In this document: piece after piece, positions 1 through 9,180 of the stretch
Layout of the letters: each line of letters starts with the position of its first letter
How positions within the stretch are numbered: position 1 is the first letter of the stretch
Origin: BOG-1112 sp964611335
Lineage (GTDB): Bacteria; Bdellovibrionota_B; Oligoflexia; Oligoflexales; Bog-1112
Direction: 5' to 3'
DNA: 64,000 nt
NCBI GenBank assembly: GCA_964611335.1
Contig: CAZSXR010000002.1
Span: forward strand, 558,001 to 622,000
Notes under the pieces: model-generated
The model's database searches: none
What the model was told of the DNA's origin: nothing
Seen by the model: the letters and a program-made list of their open reading frames with translations, nothing else
Program-made: the position numbers and the translations under genes

Positions 1-461
1 GTTTTGATACTGTGACTATATGCTTTTCGAAAGGCCTCTGCTGTCCCACAGGTGCTGTGCTAGCGTTCGATAAAAAACTTTGGCCCAAGATGCGCCGCTT
101 AAAACAACTCTTCGGTGGTTCAATGAGGCAAAGTGGGATTCTAGCTGCTGCCTGCTTATATGCTTTGAAAAACAATGTGAATAGGTTGGAAGAAGATCAC
201 GCTAACGCAAAATTTCTTGCAAAAAGTTTATCAGAAATAGAAGGAATCGAAGTTGAGAAGGAAGATCCCCATTCGACAAACATGATGTTTTTCCGATTGA
301 ATTCTAAAAAAATATCGCCTGAGAATTTTTTAGAAGCATGCTTATCTAGAAATCTGCGTTTCTCTCAAGTCGATGCAAACCGTTTTAGAGCCGTAACACA
401 CGCAGATATTTCAAGAAAAAACATTGAAGATGCAATTAAAATTCTTAGCGAAATAGTTTAG
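1..461 (+). CDS. Low-specificity L-threonine aldolase, C-terminal part (5' end outside window)
   Basis: The reading frame is open from base 3 and the real start lies upstream of the window. The visible part begins FDTVTICFSKGL, the PLP-binding region of the threonine aldolase/beta-eliminating lyase family; the Lys of CFSKGL is the expected Schiff-base lysine. It continues through the usual G-S-M-R-Q helix region (LFGGSMRQSG) and the small C-terminal domain, ending ILSEIV. The family is a cytosolic PLP enzyme splitting L-threonine or allo-threonine into glycine and acetaldehyde. A GTG at base 12 is in frame, but it falls inside the conserved core and is not a start. The gene converges on valS with about 45 bp between the stops and no clear terminator hairpin there. 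Family assignment is good; exact substrate is inferred. Confidence 0.82.
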   Translation, partial: FDTVTICFSKGLCCPTGAVLAFDKKLWPKMRRLKQLFGGSMRQSGILAAACLYALKNNVNRLEEDHANAKFLAKSLSEIEGIEVEKEDPHSTNMMFFRLNSKKISPENFLEACLSRNLRFSQVDANRFRAVTHADISRKNIEDAIKILSEIV

Positions 462-506
462 TACTATTTTTTCTAAGAGAGCATCAAAGGTAGTTTTTCT
501 TACAAA

Positions 507-3146
507 TCAAGCCAATGAAAGCAGATTCTCACTCAAAGCTTTTGCCTGTGCTTGCATGTTCTTCAACTGTTCGTTCGTACTTACAATGACATCTTCAGGA
601 GCACGTCCTACGAAAGTAGGATCTTTGAGTTTCGTTTCCAATCCACCAATGATCTTCTGTATCCTCATCAGCTCTTTTTCCAAACGCTGCTTTTCTTTTG
701 CTACATCCATCAAATCACCAACAGGAACATAAACAGCCCAGTCTTTTCCTGCTGCTGTCAAACTCTGCTTCGGAGCTTTAACTGCTTTTCCTGCATGAAT
801 CTCAGCTGTTTGAGAAAGTTTTGCAATCCATGCTTCCGAATTTTTAATCAGCTGATGCATTTCTTCGTTGCAATGAACATAAACATCCAATTTATGTTTA
901 GGAGAAATACCGGCTTGGGTACGAATAGAGCGAATTCCAGAGATCAAATCCCGTACCTTTTCCCAATCTTCTGCTTCTTTTGGAAATTTATGCAAGTCTT
1001 CTACTTTAGGGAATTTAGCAATGACTAAAGAAGCAGGATGATCCCACATTTTGGAACGTGGAAGTTCTTGCCAAATCTCTTCGGAAATAAAAGGCATAAA
1101 TGGAGCAGCGAGTCGCAGTAGACCATCAAAGACATAGACTAGAGTTGAAAGAGTTTGTTTCGCATTCATACCATCAAAGTCAACCTTCGCAGTTTCTAAA
1201 CCCCAGTCACAAAAGATATTCCAAATAAAATGATAGATATCACGAGCCGCTTCGTGAATTGCGTATTTCGTAAGTCCCTCATTCACCTTGGTAGTTGTTT
1301 CGTAAAGCTGGTGTATAAGCCACTTGTTTGACAAGGTCAGTTCGTTGAAATCGATGTCTTCGATACTTTGATTTTCCCACTTCTGTTTGAGAAATCTCGA
1401 AGCATTCCACAGCTTATTTACAAAACGGAAACTACTTGCGAAATCTTCCTTATCCAAACGAACGCGACCACCTAAGGGAGCTAAACTTACACATGTGAAA
1501 CGTGTTGCATCGGCACCTTGAAGATCGATAATTTCAAGAGGATCTATACCGTTTCCTAAAGTTTTAGAAAACTTTCTCCCTTGTTTGTCACAAATCACAG
1601 AGTTGAAATAAACATCCCCAAAAGCCAACTTTCCTCTGGTGTAATGAGACACCATAATCATACGAGCAACCCATAAGAATATAATTTCGGGTGCCGTTAC
1701 GATTACGTTTGAAGGAAAGAATTTTTCCAAATCAGCTGTTTCTTCCGGCCAACCAAAAGGACTTAAAGGCCACAACCAGCTTGAAAACCATGTATCAAGT
1801 ACATCTTCATCTTGTTTTAGATTTTTGCTCTTACATTTTTTGCATTCCGTTGGATCTTCCATTCCTGTCATGCTCTCATGACAAGACTGACAATACCAAA
1901 TAGGAATGCGGTGTCCCCACCATAACTGACGAGAAATACACCAATCTTGAATATTCTCTAACCAGTGGAAATATGTTTTCTTCCACATATCAGGATAGAA
2001 TTTTAACTCTCCAGTACGCCCATATTCCAACGCTGGCTCTGCAAGCGTTTTCATTCTTACATACCACTGCTTGGAAAGACGCGGTTCAATGATTGCTTTA
2101 CTGCGTTCTGAAATAGGAAGGGTCATCTGATGAGATTCTGTTTTCTCAAGAAGGCCTTCTTTTTCAAGTGTTCCTACAACTTTCTTTCTTGCTTCGAAAC
2201 GTTCCATTCCTACGAAAGCTTTTGGACACAAGTCATTCAAATGTGCTTTGTCATCAAAAATATTAGGCATAGGCAATTTGTGACGAACAGCAATTTCAAA
2301 GTCGTTAAAGTCATGAGCAGGACTTATTTTTACACAACCTGTTCCAAATTCTTTTTTGACGTAGGTATCTGCAATAACAGGGACTAACCGACCAGACAAA
2401 GGAATCGCAACTTGCTTACCAATCAAATGCTGAAAGCGTTCATCATCTGGGTGAACCGCAACAGCAGAGTCACCAAACATCGTCTCAGGTCGTGTTGTTG
2501 CAACAGTAATAAATTCTTCGCTGTCTTTAATAGCATAACGAATGTACCAAAGGTGACCGCGTTGATCTTTGGATTCAACTTCATCATCCGATACAGCTGT
2601 TTCCAAAGCTGGATCCCAGTTTACAAGTCTTTCACCTCTATAAATAAGCCCATCGTTATAAAGATCGACAAAGATCCTTCGAACCGCACTCGAAAGTTTT
2701 GGATCCATAGTGTAGGCTTCACGACTCCAGTCACAGGAAGAACCAAGTCTTTTCAACTGTTCTATGATGATCCCACCGTTTTCGTCTTTCCATTCTACAC
2801 ATCTTTGAACAAAAGCTTCTCTACCAAGTTGCTTTCTTGACAGACCTTCGCTTTCCAAAGCTTTCTCAACCATCATCTGTGTCGCAATGCCAGCGTGATC
2901 TGTTCCTGGTAACCACATACAATTAAATCCTTGCATGCGTTTCCAACGGACAAGAATATCTTGAACAGTATTATTCAATCCGTGACCCATATGCAGTCGA
3001 GAAGTCACGTTAGGAGGAGGTATTAAAACGGAATATGTTTCCTTCGAAGTCTTGTTATCCGCTTCAAACCATTTTCCATCGATCCAAAATTTCCACCACT
3101 TTGCTTCAATTTTCTTTGGATTGTATAAACTTTCATTCTCGCTCAT
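507..3146 (-). CDS. valS: Valyl-tRNA synthetase
   Basis: Charges tRNA-Val with valine in the cytosol. Class I synthetase signatures are complete: the HIGH-type motif HMGH near residue 53 (after PPPNVTSRL), GTDHAGIATQ, the CP1 editing domain in the middle, the KMSKS-type motif KFSKTLGNG near residue 530, an anticodon-binding helical domain, and a charged C-terminal coiled coil typical of ValRS. At 879 residues it is normal length. The ATG overlaps the stop of the upstream aminotransferase gene by one base (TAATG), so the two are probably translationally coupled. A GGAG-like ribosome site lies about 12 bases upstream. Nothing is missing from the catalytic core. Confidence 0.97.
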   Translation of the reverse strand: MSENESLYNPKKIEAKWWKFWIDGKWFEADNKTSKETYSVLIPPPNVTSRLHMGHGLNNTVQDILVRWKRMQGFNCMWLPGTDHAGIATQMMVEKALESEGLSRKQLGREAFVQRCVEWKDENGGIIIEQLKRLGSSCDWSREAYTMDPKLSSAVRRIFVDLYNDGLIYRGERLVNWDPALETAVSDDEVESKDQRGHLWYIRYAIKDSEEFITVATTRPETMFGDSAVAVHPDDERFQHLIGKQVAIPLSGRLVPVIADTYVKKEFGTGCVKISPAHDFNDFEIAVRHKLPMPNIFDDKAHLNDLCPKAFVGMERFEARKKVVGTLEKEGLLEKTESHQMTLPISERSKAIIEPRLSKQWYVRMKTLAEPALEYGRTGELKFYPDMWKKTYFHWLENIQDWCISRQLWWGHRIPIWYCQSCHESMTGMEDPTECKKCKSKNLKQDEDVLDTWFSSWLWPLSPFGWPEETADLEKFFPSNVIVTAPEIIFLWVARMIMVSHYTRGKLAFGDVYFNSVICDKQGRKFSKTLGNGIDPLEIIDLQGADATRFTCVSLAPLGGRVRLDKEDFASSFRFVNKLWNASRFLKQKWENQSIEDIDFNELTLSNKWLIHQLYETTTKVNEGLTKYAIHEAARDIYHFIWNIFCDWGLETAKVDFDGMNAKQTLSTLVYVFDGLLRLAAPFMPFISEEIWQELPRSKMWDHPASLVIAKFPKVEDLHKFPKEAEDWEKVRDLISGIRSIRTQAGISPKHKLDVYVHCNEEMHQLIKNSEAWIAKLSQTAEIHAGKAVKAPKQSLTAAGKDWAVYVPVGDLMDVAKEKQRLEKELMRIQKIIGGLETKLKDPTFVGRAPEDVIVSTNEQLKNMQAQAKALSENLLSLA

Positions 3147-4396
3147 TAGCTCTTCTCCAAACGATGTATAGCATCTACGATTCTATCAAATACTCTATCT
3201 AATAACGACGTATCAATATTCAATGCAGGTGTTAATGAAATGCATTCGCCTTTACTCCCACAAGGAATTAATAAAACACCATGGCTTCTTAAATCTTTCA
3301 TCACTGCAATTGAATGCTCAGGATTTTTGAACTCAACAGCAATCATAAACCCCTTTCCCCTCACATCGCTAACTAAAAGATTCTCGCTCAACTCTGCTTT
3401 TAGTTTTAAAAGAAATTTCTCTCCGATTTTCTGAGCACGATTTATTAGATCTTCTCTCTTAACAAGATCCAAGGTTGAAAGTCCTACTCGACAAGAATAG
3501 GGATGCCCAAAAAAAGTTCCTGTATGGGTCGCCTCCCCATTTGTATTTATAGGCCAAGCATTCATAACGTTTTCTGAACCCACACATGCAGAGAGAGGCA
3601 TTCCTCCACCAATAGCTTTTCCAAAACAGATCAAATCACATTCAACTTGCTCTGCAAAAGTCACACACCCTGCACGTCCAAAGCCAGTGAACACTTCATC
3701 AAAAATAAGTAAACATTTGGTCTCTTCGCTTATTTTTTTCAGAAGTTTTAACCACTCTATAGACGCAGCTCTAAATCCACCTCGACCTTGTATAGGTTCG
3801 ACAATAATTCCTGCTGGTCTTATCCCCTTTCTCAAGAAATCTTGAATCGCAATACGGATTAATTTTTCTTCACATTCAAAAGGAAGATGTTTCACATTTT
3901 CAACATTCAACCACGATTCAAAAGACCCTCGAAAATATCTATTATTTGTTAGAGCAAGCGAAGCAAAATCTAGTCCGTGATAGGCGCCTTCAAAACTAAT
4001 AAACCCGCTCCCTTTTGTAGCCAGCATTGCGGTCTTCATTGCAAGTTCCACAGCTTGAGAACCTGTAACAGCTAAAAGCGCTTTCTTATATGATGAAGGG
4101 AGAAAGGAAAGAAGCTTTTCGATAAATTCGATTTTATACCTAGAAGGGCAAACATCACCCATTCCATGAACGAGAGCATCGGGTTGTTCATTCAATTTTT
4201 CTTGAATAAAACCATGATTATGACCTAAAGGAAGAGCACCGAAACCTGCAATCATATCTATGAAGTTATTGCCTTCGATATCCCAAACAAGAGATCCTTT
4301 AGCTCTATCAAGAACCAAAGGATCTTTTTCAGGACGCCAGGTGGCATCGCTACCTTCTATTGCAGTTAAACGTTGGAAATAGTCTGTATTTTTCAT
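3146..4396 (-). CDS. Class III PLP aminotransferase
   Basis: A 416-residue fold-type I aminotransferase of class III (the ornithine/4-aminobutyrate/glutamate-1-semialdehyde group). Visible signatures are GTFFGHPYSC near the substrate site, IIVEPIQGRGG, the cofactor Asp motif LLIFDEVFTGFGRAG, and the Schiff-base lysine in CFGKAIGGGMPLS. These match the family throughout, so it should be an active cytosolic PLP enzyme, but the motifs do not decide the amino donor. It starts directly after the queE stop (TAG then ATG) behind an AGGGGG ribosome site and overlaps valS by one base, giving a queE-aminotransferase-valS operon. That context does not reveal a pathway. Glutamate-1-semialdehyde mutase is possible but the sequence around the lysine looks more like a general omega-aminotransferase. 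Confidence 0.85.
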   Translation of the reverse strand: MKNTDYFQRLTAIEGSDATWRPEKDPLVLDRAKGSLVWDIEGNNFIDMIAGFGALPLGHNHGFIQEKLNEQPDALVHGMGDVCPSRYKIEFIEKLLSFLPSSYKKALLAVTGSQAVELAMKTAMLATKGSGFISFEGAYHGLDFASLALTNNRYFRGSFESWLNVENVKHLPFECEEKLIRIAIQDFLRKGIRPAGIIVEPIQGRGGFRAASIEWLKLLKKISEETKCLLIFDEVFTGFGRAGCVTFAEQVECDLICFGKAIGGGMPLSACVGSENVMNAWPINTNGEATHTGTFFGHPYSCRVGLSTLDLVKREDLINRAQKIGEKFLLKLKAELSENLLVSDVRGKGFMIAVEFKNPEHSIAVMKDLRSHGVLLIPCGSKGECISLTPALNIDTSLLDRVFDRIVDAIHRLEKS

Positions 4397-5041
4397 CTAA
4401 ACCCCCTTTTTTCTTGGGCCCCAGATGAATTTATGCAATTGCAAATTCAAACGTGCTTTTATACCAGATTCGATAAGCCACTGACTTAAGTCTTCCGCTT
4501 TTACTAAGCCCCATGCGGGTGAAAACAAAAGAGAGCAGAGTTTTTCTAAATTGTGAAATTTAATTTTTTCAAGAGCCCAATCAAAATCACTTCTATTCGC
4601 AATTACGAATTTGATTTCATCGGTACTTTTGATGTGCACGAGGTTGGACCACAAATTTTTCTCATGCATTTTACTTCCAGGACATTTGATGTCCATGATG
4701 AGAGTTGCTTCTTTTGAAACTTTGGAAATATCTTCACTTCCGCTTGTTTCAACTAAAACTTTGTAGCCATCTGAGAGCAAAGCTTCAATCAAAAGGAGTG
4801 AATTCTTTTGTGCGAGAGGTTCGCCACCTGTGATTTCAACGAGGCGCGTATTATATGTAGCGAGCTGTTTTCGAATAGCATCGATCGTTAAGGATTTTCC
4901 TCCTTTAAAACTGTATACTGTATCGCACCAGCTACAACGGAGGGGACATCCTGTAAGTCGAACAAAAGAACAAGGAAGTCCTGCATAAGAGGATTCTCCT
5001 TGGATGCTATTAAAAATTTCTGTTACGAATAGTTCACTCAT
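4397..5041 (-). CDS. queE: 7-carboxy-7-deazaguanine synthase (queuosine pathway radical SAM enzyme)
   Basis: A 214-residue short radical SAM protein. The iron-sulfur cluster motif is C-x3-C-x2-C (CPLRCSWCDT, near residues 32-39), preceded by FNSIQGESSYAG, which is diagnostic of QueE, and followed by the ITGGEPL SAM-binding motif. It converts 6-carboxytetrahydropterin to 7-carboxy-7-deazaguanine on the way to queuosine in tRNA. Start chosen at the ATG with GGAG five bases upstream. It leads the operon queE-aminotransferase-valS; no other que genes are in the window. The gap to the divergent membrane-protein gene (about 95 bp) must hold promoters for both directions. Confidence 0.93.
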   Translation of the reverse strand: MSELFVTEIFNSIQGESSYAGLPCSFVRLTGCPLRCSWCDTVYSFKGGKSLTIDAIRKQLATYNTRLVEITGGEPLAQKNSLLLIEALLSDGYKVLVETSGSEDISKVSKEATLIMDIKCPGSKMHEKNLWSNLVHIKSTDEIKFVIANRSDFDWALEKIKFHNLEKLCSLLFSPAWGLVKAEDLSQWLIESGIKARLNLQLHKFIWGPRKKGV

Positions 5042-5135
5042 AAGATCTCCAGAGGACTTGGGCTCTCCAAACTTTGATAGGGAGTGGGTGTTCTGAATAT
5101 GCGATCAATTCAAAACTCAAATTGGAGGAATTTAT

Positions 5136-6002
5136 ATGGACCAAAGCCCGCAACCGATCACCACTTTTAACATAGGCATCATTGCGTATCAAACCTTTAC
5201 AGCCCTTCGAAGTCCCGTTTGGAAACTCATCGCTTTCGGGCTCTTTTTACCATCTCTTATCGAGGAACTCCTCCTTTCTAAAGTCAGTCAACCAGCTGTC
5301 TTTCAAGTGAAAGTACTGGCTGAACAGCTACTTAGCAGCGAAACACCCAATCTTTACAAACCTTTTGAAGAAGCCACCCTTCAGTTTTTAAGCCCTCGCC
5401 TCGGGATCATGCTTGTATTTTTAATCATCTATAGTGCGACTTATATGGCTCTTATAAAACTAGCATCCACGTATCACCTTCGAGAAAAGCCTGTGACACC
5501 CCTTTCTTCCTTTATCTGGGGAGCGCGGGCTTTTATTCCTAAAGGTTACCTCTTTTTCATGGTCTTTTTCTTTCTAAGCCTCGAACAGTTTATGTGGGGG
5601 CCCTTCAAAATACTGTCCATGCTGGTACTTATGACACCCGTTCTATACACACTCGAAGCCCCTAAATTGGGGACAGCGATCAACCGTTCTCTTTTTCTAA
5701 AATATATAAATCCTCAGACTTCCAGCGGATTTAACACGGCACTGACTCTGATTATCTTCGGTGCATTTTTGTATTTTGGAGAAGCTTTCATTGTATGGGG
5801 AGAGTCTCTTTTACTTTCACTGGATGAGATTCTAGAGGTTTCACGCGAGTTTTGGAATTACAGTTTTTTTAATTTTCCATTCACATGGAATTTTTTATTC
5901 GTAAATATTTTGAAAAATTTTGCAGAGTCTATATTACTTGCAAGTTTAGCTTTCTTTACTGTAGCTCTCTACTTTCGTGTCAGTTTGAAACCGATCTCTT
6001 AA
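5136..6002 (+). CDS. Hypothetical polytopic membrane protein
   Basis: I do not recognise this 288-residue protein. It has about six hydrophobic segments, near residues 30-47, 90-111, 143-160, 163-180, 205-225 and 250-283, and no signal peptide, so it is probably an inner-membrane protein. The soluble parts are short; a loop of about 40 residues between the first two segments is probably the largest. A strong ribosome site (TTGGAGGAA) sits about seven bases before the ATG. No transporter or enzyme motif is visible. The 3' end overlaps the opposite-strand lipoate ligase gene by 57 bp. It could belong to one of the many uncharacterised small integral membrane families. Confidence 0.8.
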   Translation: MDQSPQPITTFNIGIIAYQTFTALRSPVWKLIAFGLFLPSLIEELLLSKVSQPAVFQVKVLAEQLLSSETPNLYKPFEEATLQFLSPRLGIMLVFLIIYSATYMALIKLASTYHLREKPVTPLSSFIWGARAFIPKGYLFFMVFFFLSLEQFMWGPFKILSMLVLMTPVLYTLEAPKLGTAINRSLFLKYINPQTSSGFNTALTLIIFGAFLYFGEAFIVWGESLLLSLDEILEVSREFWNYSFFNFPFTWNFLFVNILKNFAESILLASLAFFTVALYFRVSLKPIS

Positions 6003-6653
6003 GTAGATTAATTGCTTTTCAGGAACTTCAACAAAGTCATCTTCTAGCAATTTTCTTAATTTCAACTCAAGGTTATTCTCAAAAATATTTTTTATGTCTT
6101 CACAAGAAATAGTGGGAACAACCTCATTAAGAGAAGAAAGAAAATCCTTATGAGATTTTCCCTTTCTATACTCAGGTTCTTGTGTAGGATGCCCAAGGTA
6201 ACGTTCAATAAGATGTAATTTGGAATCCACTAAAATTGACGCTTGATACAACAAATAATTGCGACTTCTAAATAAAGAGGTACCTGCAATCTTTCGTCCA
6301 TTTAAAGTAATATCACTGATTCCATTTTGAGATAAATTATCAAACTTTTCATCAGCTTCTTTTAGACATTCAATCACCGTATCATTTATAATTTTGAAAT
6401 ACTCTGCATTGCGGTAATAATTTTTAACCCACATCCCAACACTTAAAATCACACACCCAGGATGCAAAACAACAGCCCCACCTCCGCCTGATCTTTTCAA
6501 CACAGATATTGAATCTGCTAGACAGTTTTCAACTTTACATTCTTTTTCAAAGTGATTGGAATTTCCAAGAACTACGCAAACAGAATCTGGAATCCATGAC
6601 AATGAAATTAAAGGCTTATGGCAATGTTCTACAACACGCTGATCAATCCACAT
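5946..6653 (-). CDS. Lipoate-protein ligase / lipoyltransferase family protein
   Basis: A 235-residue protein of the biotin/lipoate ligase (BPL/LplA/LipB) fold. The N-terminal glycine-rich motif RSGGGGAVVLHPG corresponds to the RR(x)GGGAVYH motif of LplA, and ITLNGRKIAGTS contains the conserved Lys that binds the carboxylate of lipoate in LplA. The small C-terminal accessory domain of E. coli LplA is missing, so it may be a lipoate or octanoate transferase (LipM/LipL-like) or a short LplA. It would attach the lipoyl arm to 2-oxo-acid dehydrogenases or the glycine cleavage H protein. Its ATG overlaps the mgtE stop (TGATG), and the last 57 bp overlap the end of a convergent membrane-protein gene. 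Confidence 0.82.
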   Translation of the reverse strand: MWIDQRVVEHCHKPLISLSWIPDSVCVVLGNSNHFEKECKVENCLADSISVLKRSGGGGAVVLHPGCVILSVGMWVKNYYRNAEYFKIINDTVIECLKEADEKFDNLSQNGISDITLNGRKIAGTSLFRSRNYLLYQASILVDSKLHLIERYLGHPTQEPEYRKGKSHKDFLSSLNEVVPTISCEDIKNIFENNLELKLRKLLEDDFVEVPEKQLIYLRDRFQTDTKVESYSKES

Positions 6654-8029
6654 CAGATCGTACCAAAATAATCAAAAATCAAAATTGCAAGGTTCAGAAA
6701 AATTAATATTCCCGTAACATCCACGAGCGTCGAAATAAATGGAGAAGATACAACTGCAGGATCAAGTTTCACGGCTCTAAAGAAAAAAGGGAGCATCGAT
6801 CCTGAAATTACACCAAAAAGGACTATAGCTATAATCGACAAACTCACTGTGAGAGTAACAGGTCCACTCAATCCCATAAAGTACGCGCGAGCACACCAAA
6901 GTAAAGCAAGTATAAGACCGAGAATAATTCCTACCGGAATTTCTTTGACAAGAACTTTCAACGAATCTTTTAGAGAAAACTCATTGATCGCAAGACCACG
7001 AATAATCAACGAAGCCGCCTGTGTTCCTGAGTTACCACCAGATGCAATAATCAACGGGATAAAAAATGTAAGGAAACCCCACTGACTCAACGTATCGTGA
7101 TAAACTCTCAAAGCTTCCGACGTTAAAAATCCACTCACGAACAAAACAGCCAAGGCTCCTGCTCGTTTTTTTAACATAGTAAGAAGCGGAGTTTGAAAAT
7201 ATCCATCTTCCAAAGCGCCGTGACCACCGAACTGTTGAATATCTTCAGTAGCTTCATCTTCCGCCACTTCAAAAACGTCATCAGCAGTCACAATACCAAT
7301 AATTCTTTTCTGTTCATCGACTACAGGAATATAAAGATGATCATACTTCCTAAACAACTCCACCGCACGTTGTTGATCATCGAAAGGACTCAATGAAACG
7401 TGACTCTTCTTCATCATGTCACGAATCAACAAACTTGAGGGATCACACATTACCAAAGAGGCTAAACTTGCCTCTCCAATAAGAGTCCCATCATCTCCTG
7501 TTACAAAAAGATAATGTAAAAATTCTTCGGGTAAAGCTCTGCTCCAATGAATCATCTTAAGAGCAGAAGAAACATCCATTCCCTGATTCAGGGTTAAAAA
7601 GTCGGATGTCATAAGCCGACCAACCGAATCCTCAGGATAGCTTAATAGCTGGCTAGCAATTTTTCTTTCTTCAGGATTGAGTTTAAGAAGAAGCACGTCA
7701 CAGATTTCCTGAGGCAAACTCTCGAGGAGTCGTGTGCGGTTATCTGGCTCCATTTCGTTTAATAATGAAGAACTCATAAGATCAGGAAGTTCTTCTATCA
7801 GCTCCTCCTGACGTTCCATCTCCAAATCAGAAAAAACATTGGGGCGACGATCTCTTGCAACAAGCCTCAAAGCGGCAATACATTCTGAAAGTTCAAGCTT
7901 CGAAAGAGTATCTGCTAAATCTGCATTTTCCTTTTCTTTAAAGAGGGCTCTCAGTTCCTTGAAATTTCGCGCCTCTAGCATCTCTTCAACAAGATGATGT
8001 GTCAGAATTGTTCCGTTGTTATTTGTCAT
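6653..8029 (-). CDS. mgtE: Magnesium transporter MgtE
   Basis: A 458-residue Mg2+ channel of the MgtE family. The order is typical: an N-terminal superhelical MgtE_N domain (about residues 10-135), two CBS domains (about 140-265) that sense cytosolic Mg2+, a connecting helix, and five membrane helices from about residue 290. The signature GGNSGTQAASLIIRG in the membrane domain matches the pore region. I place the start at the ATG at 8029; a GTG three codons upstream is also in frame, and neither has a strong ribosome site. It overlaps the upstream aminopeptidase gene by 11 bp and the downstream lipoate ligase gene by one base, so all three should be one transcript. No Mg riboswitch-like leader is visible because the gene is internal to the operon. 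Confidence 0.95.
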   Translation of the reverse strand: MTNNNGTILTHHLVEEMLEARNFKELRALFKEKENADLADTLSKLELSECIAALRLVARDRRPNVFSDLEMERQEELIEELPDLMSSSLLNEMEPDNRTRLLESLPQEICDVLLLKLNPEERKIASQLLSYPEDSVGRLMTSDFLTLNQGMDVSSALKMIHWSRALPEEFLHYLFVTGDDGTLIGEASLASLVMCDPSSLLIRDMMKKSHVSLSPFDDQQRAVELFRKYDHLYIPVVDEQKRIIGIVTADDVFEVAEDEATEDIQQFGGHGALEDGYFQTPLLTMLKKRAGALAVLFVSGFLTSEALRVYHDTLSQWGFLTFFIPLIIASGGNSGTQAASLIIRGLAINEFSLKDSLKVLVKEIPVGIILGLILALLWCARAYFMGLSGPVTLTVSLSIIAIVLFGVISGSMLPFFFRAVKLDPAVVSSPFISTLVDVTGILIFLNLAILIFDYFGTI

Positions 8030-9065
8030 TCGTTTCACCAGACTTTACGCAAAAATTTTGGAGCACGTGAAAAGGGTCCGCTTTTTCTTTTGTAGAATCC
8101 TTAAGTTTCTTAAGAAAAAGAGCAATATTTAGATTACCTAAACAAGCACGCGCCTTTGCAAACTCAGCTGCTTTGGATATATACAAGGATGCTGCAAGCA
8201 CAACAGCATTGTTCCATGATCCTCGACCAATGTAATCAATATTTGAAAATTTCGGTCGTTTTTCGCCCAGAAAGCGGTCGAAAATCTGCTTTTTCTGTAC
8301 AAGAATATCTTTTTGCAAAAGCTTATCCCGCTGCTTATAGAGAGTTTCCAAAGTACTCTGAAGATCTTGCAGCCATAATGAAAAACGTTCTCGATCTGCT
8401 TTCTTGACCAAATATGCATTTAATTCGTTCGTCTGTTTTCTACTCTCCAAAAATTGAATTGTCAAAACGTCACCAACATAGCTTGCAAGATTTTCATTAA
8501 ATTGCACACTTCCAGGAATCCAAACTGTCGCATGAGTCAATTCATGAAAAAGTAAATTGGAAAGGGACGCATCGCTTCCATTAAGGTAAGAGCTGAGTAT
8601 GGGGTCTCTAAACCAACCCAAACCAGAAAAAGCTTCGGCTTCAGACTCGTAAATGTCAAAACCCTTTTCTTTGAGCGATTTTGCTTTTTCGTCTCTATCC
8701 GATTTTTCAAGATAACCAAGATAGGGAACATTTCCTACAATCGGAAACCACCAAGTCACCTGCCTCAACTCATCAACTGCCGCAGCCTCGACTATATAAC
8801 TTATAGGGCGATCTCCTATATCGATATAGTCAGAATACTTATCGTCTGTATTCAAGCCTTCCTGTTTGGCATAAGTTAGAATTTCAAAAACAAGACGAAG
8901 TTTTGCCTTTGTTTTCTCAGGGATCTTCTCATCTTTTAATACGTCATCTATTTTGCGACGGGAACTGTAAAGATTATTCAAATAGTAGGCATTTTTAATG
9001 AGATAGCACGAAGAAAAAAGCAAAGACAATGTTAGAAATAAAAGCGACCGAATGAAATATTTCAC
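8019..9065 (-). CDS. Predicted aminopeptidase lipoprotein (HExTH metallopeptidase, PF10023-type)
   Basis: A 348-residue protein starting at GTG, behind GGAAG seven bases upstream. The N-terminus is a lipoprotein signal (hydrophobic stretch then LLFSSC with Cys at about residue 20), so it should be anchored in the envelope. The zinc-binding motif HELTHATVW lies near residue 175 and is followed by FNENLASYVG, where the Glu is the likely third ligand. This arrangement, and the YLGYLEKSDRDEKAKSL segment, match the putative aminopeptidase family described as PF10023 (DUF2265). The peptide substrate is unknown. It heads the aminopeptidase-mgtE-lipoate ligase operon. Just upstream is a nested inverted-repeat element (9094-9173). 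Confidence 0.82.
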   Translation of the reverse strand: MKYFIRSLLFLTLSLLFSSCYLIKNAYYLNNLYSSRRKIDDVLKDEKIPEKTKAKLRLVFEILTYAKQEGLNTDDKYSDYIDIGDRPISYIVEAAAVDELRQVTWWFPIVGNVPYLGYLEKSDRDEKAKSLKEKGFDIYESEAEAFSGLGWFRDPILSSYLNGSDASLSNLLFHELTHATVWIPGSVQFNENLASYVGDVLTIQFLESRKQTNELNAYLVKKADRERFSLWLQDLQSTLETLYKQRDKLLQKDILVQKKQIFDRFLGEKRPKFSNIDYIGRGSWNNAVVLAASLYISKAAEFAKARACLGNLNIALFLKKLKDSTKEKADPFHVLQNFCVKSGETNDK

Positions 9066-9093
9066 TCTTAAACTTCCGAACAGATTGTCGCTC

Positions 9094-9173
9094 TCGTGAA
9101 ATGAAATACGAATTTCTAAAACCCATTAAATCTCTAGAAAGAGAGATTTGAACCCGCAGTCTCCATTTCACGA
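9094..9173. repeat. Intergenic nested inverted-repeat element, copy A
   Basis: An outer 10-bp perfect inverted repeat TCGTGAAATG (9094-9103) / CATTTCACGA (9164-9173) encloses a second 8-bp stem AAATCTCT (9128-9135) / AGAGATTT (9142-9149) with a 6-base loop, followed directly by GAACCCG. It lies between the ileS stop and the aminopeptidase start. A second copy with the same plan lies upstream of secA (18551-18638). On the minus strand the segment reads CGGGTTCAAATC, superficially like a tRNA T-loop, but no tRNA folds here. It could be a dispersed repeat or a conserved structured RNA or DNA element. Confidence 0.5.
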
Positions 9174-9180
9174 AAACAAC

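Noticed and set aside
552..2840. Several long open frames opposite valS
   Set aside because: They are shadows of a strongly conserved gene; none has a ribosome site or protein-like composition (rich in Phe, Cys and Ser).
9140..9165. A tRNA-like T-loop (CGGGTTCAAATC on the minus strand) in the repeat at 9.1 kb
   Set aside because: The flanking bases do not form a T-stem, and no acceptor, D- or anticodon arm can be folded around it. The similar part in the copy at 18.6 kb also fails.
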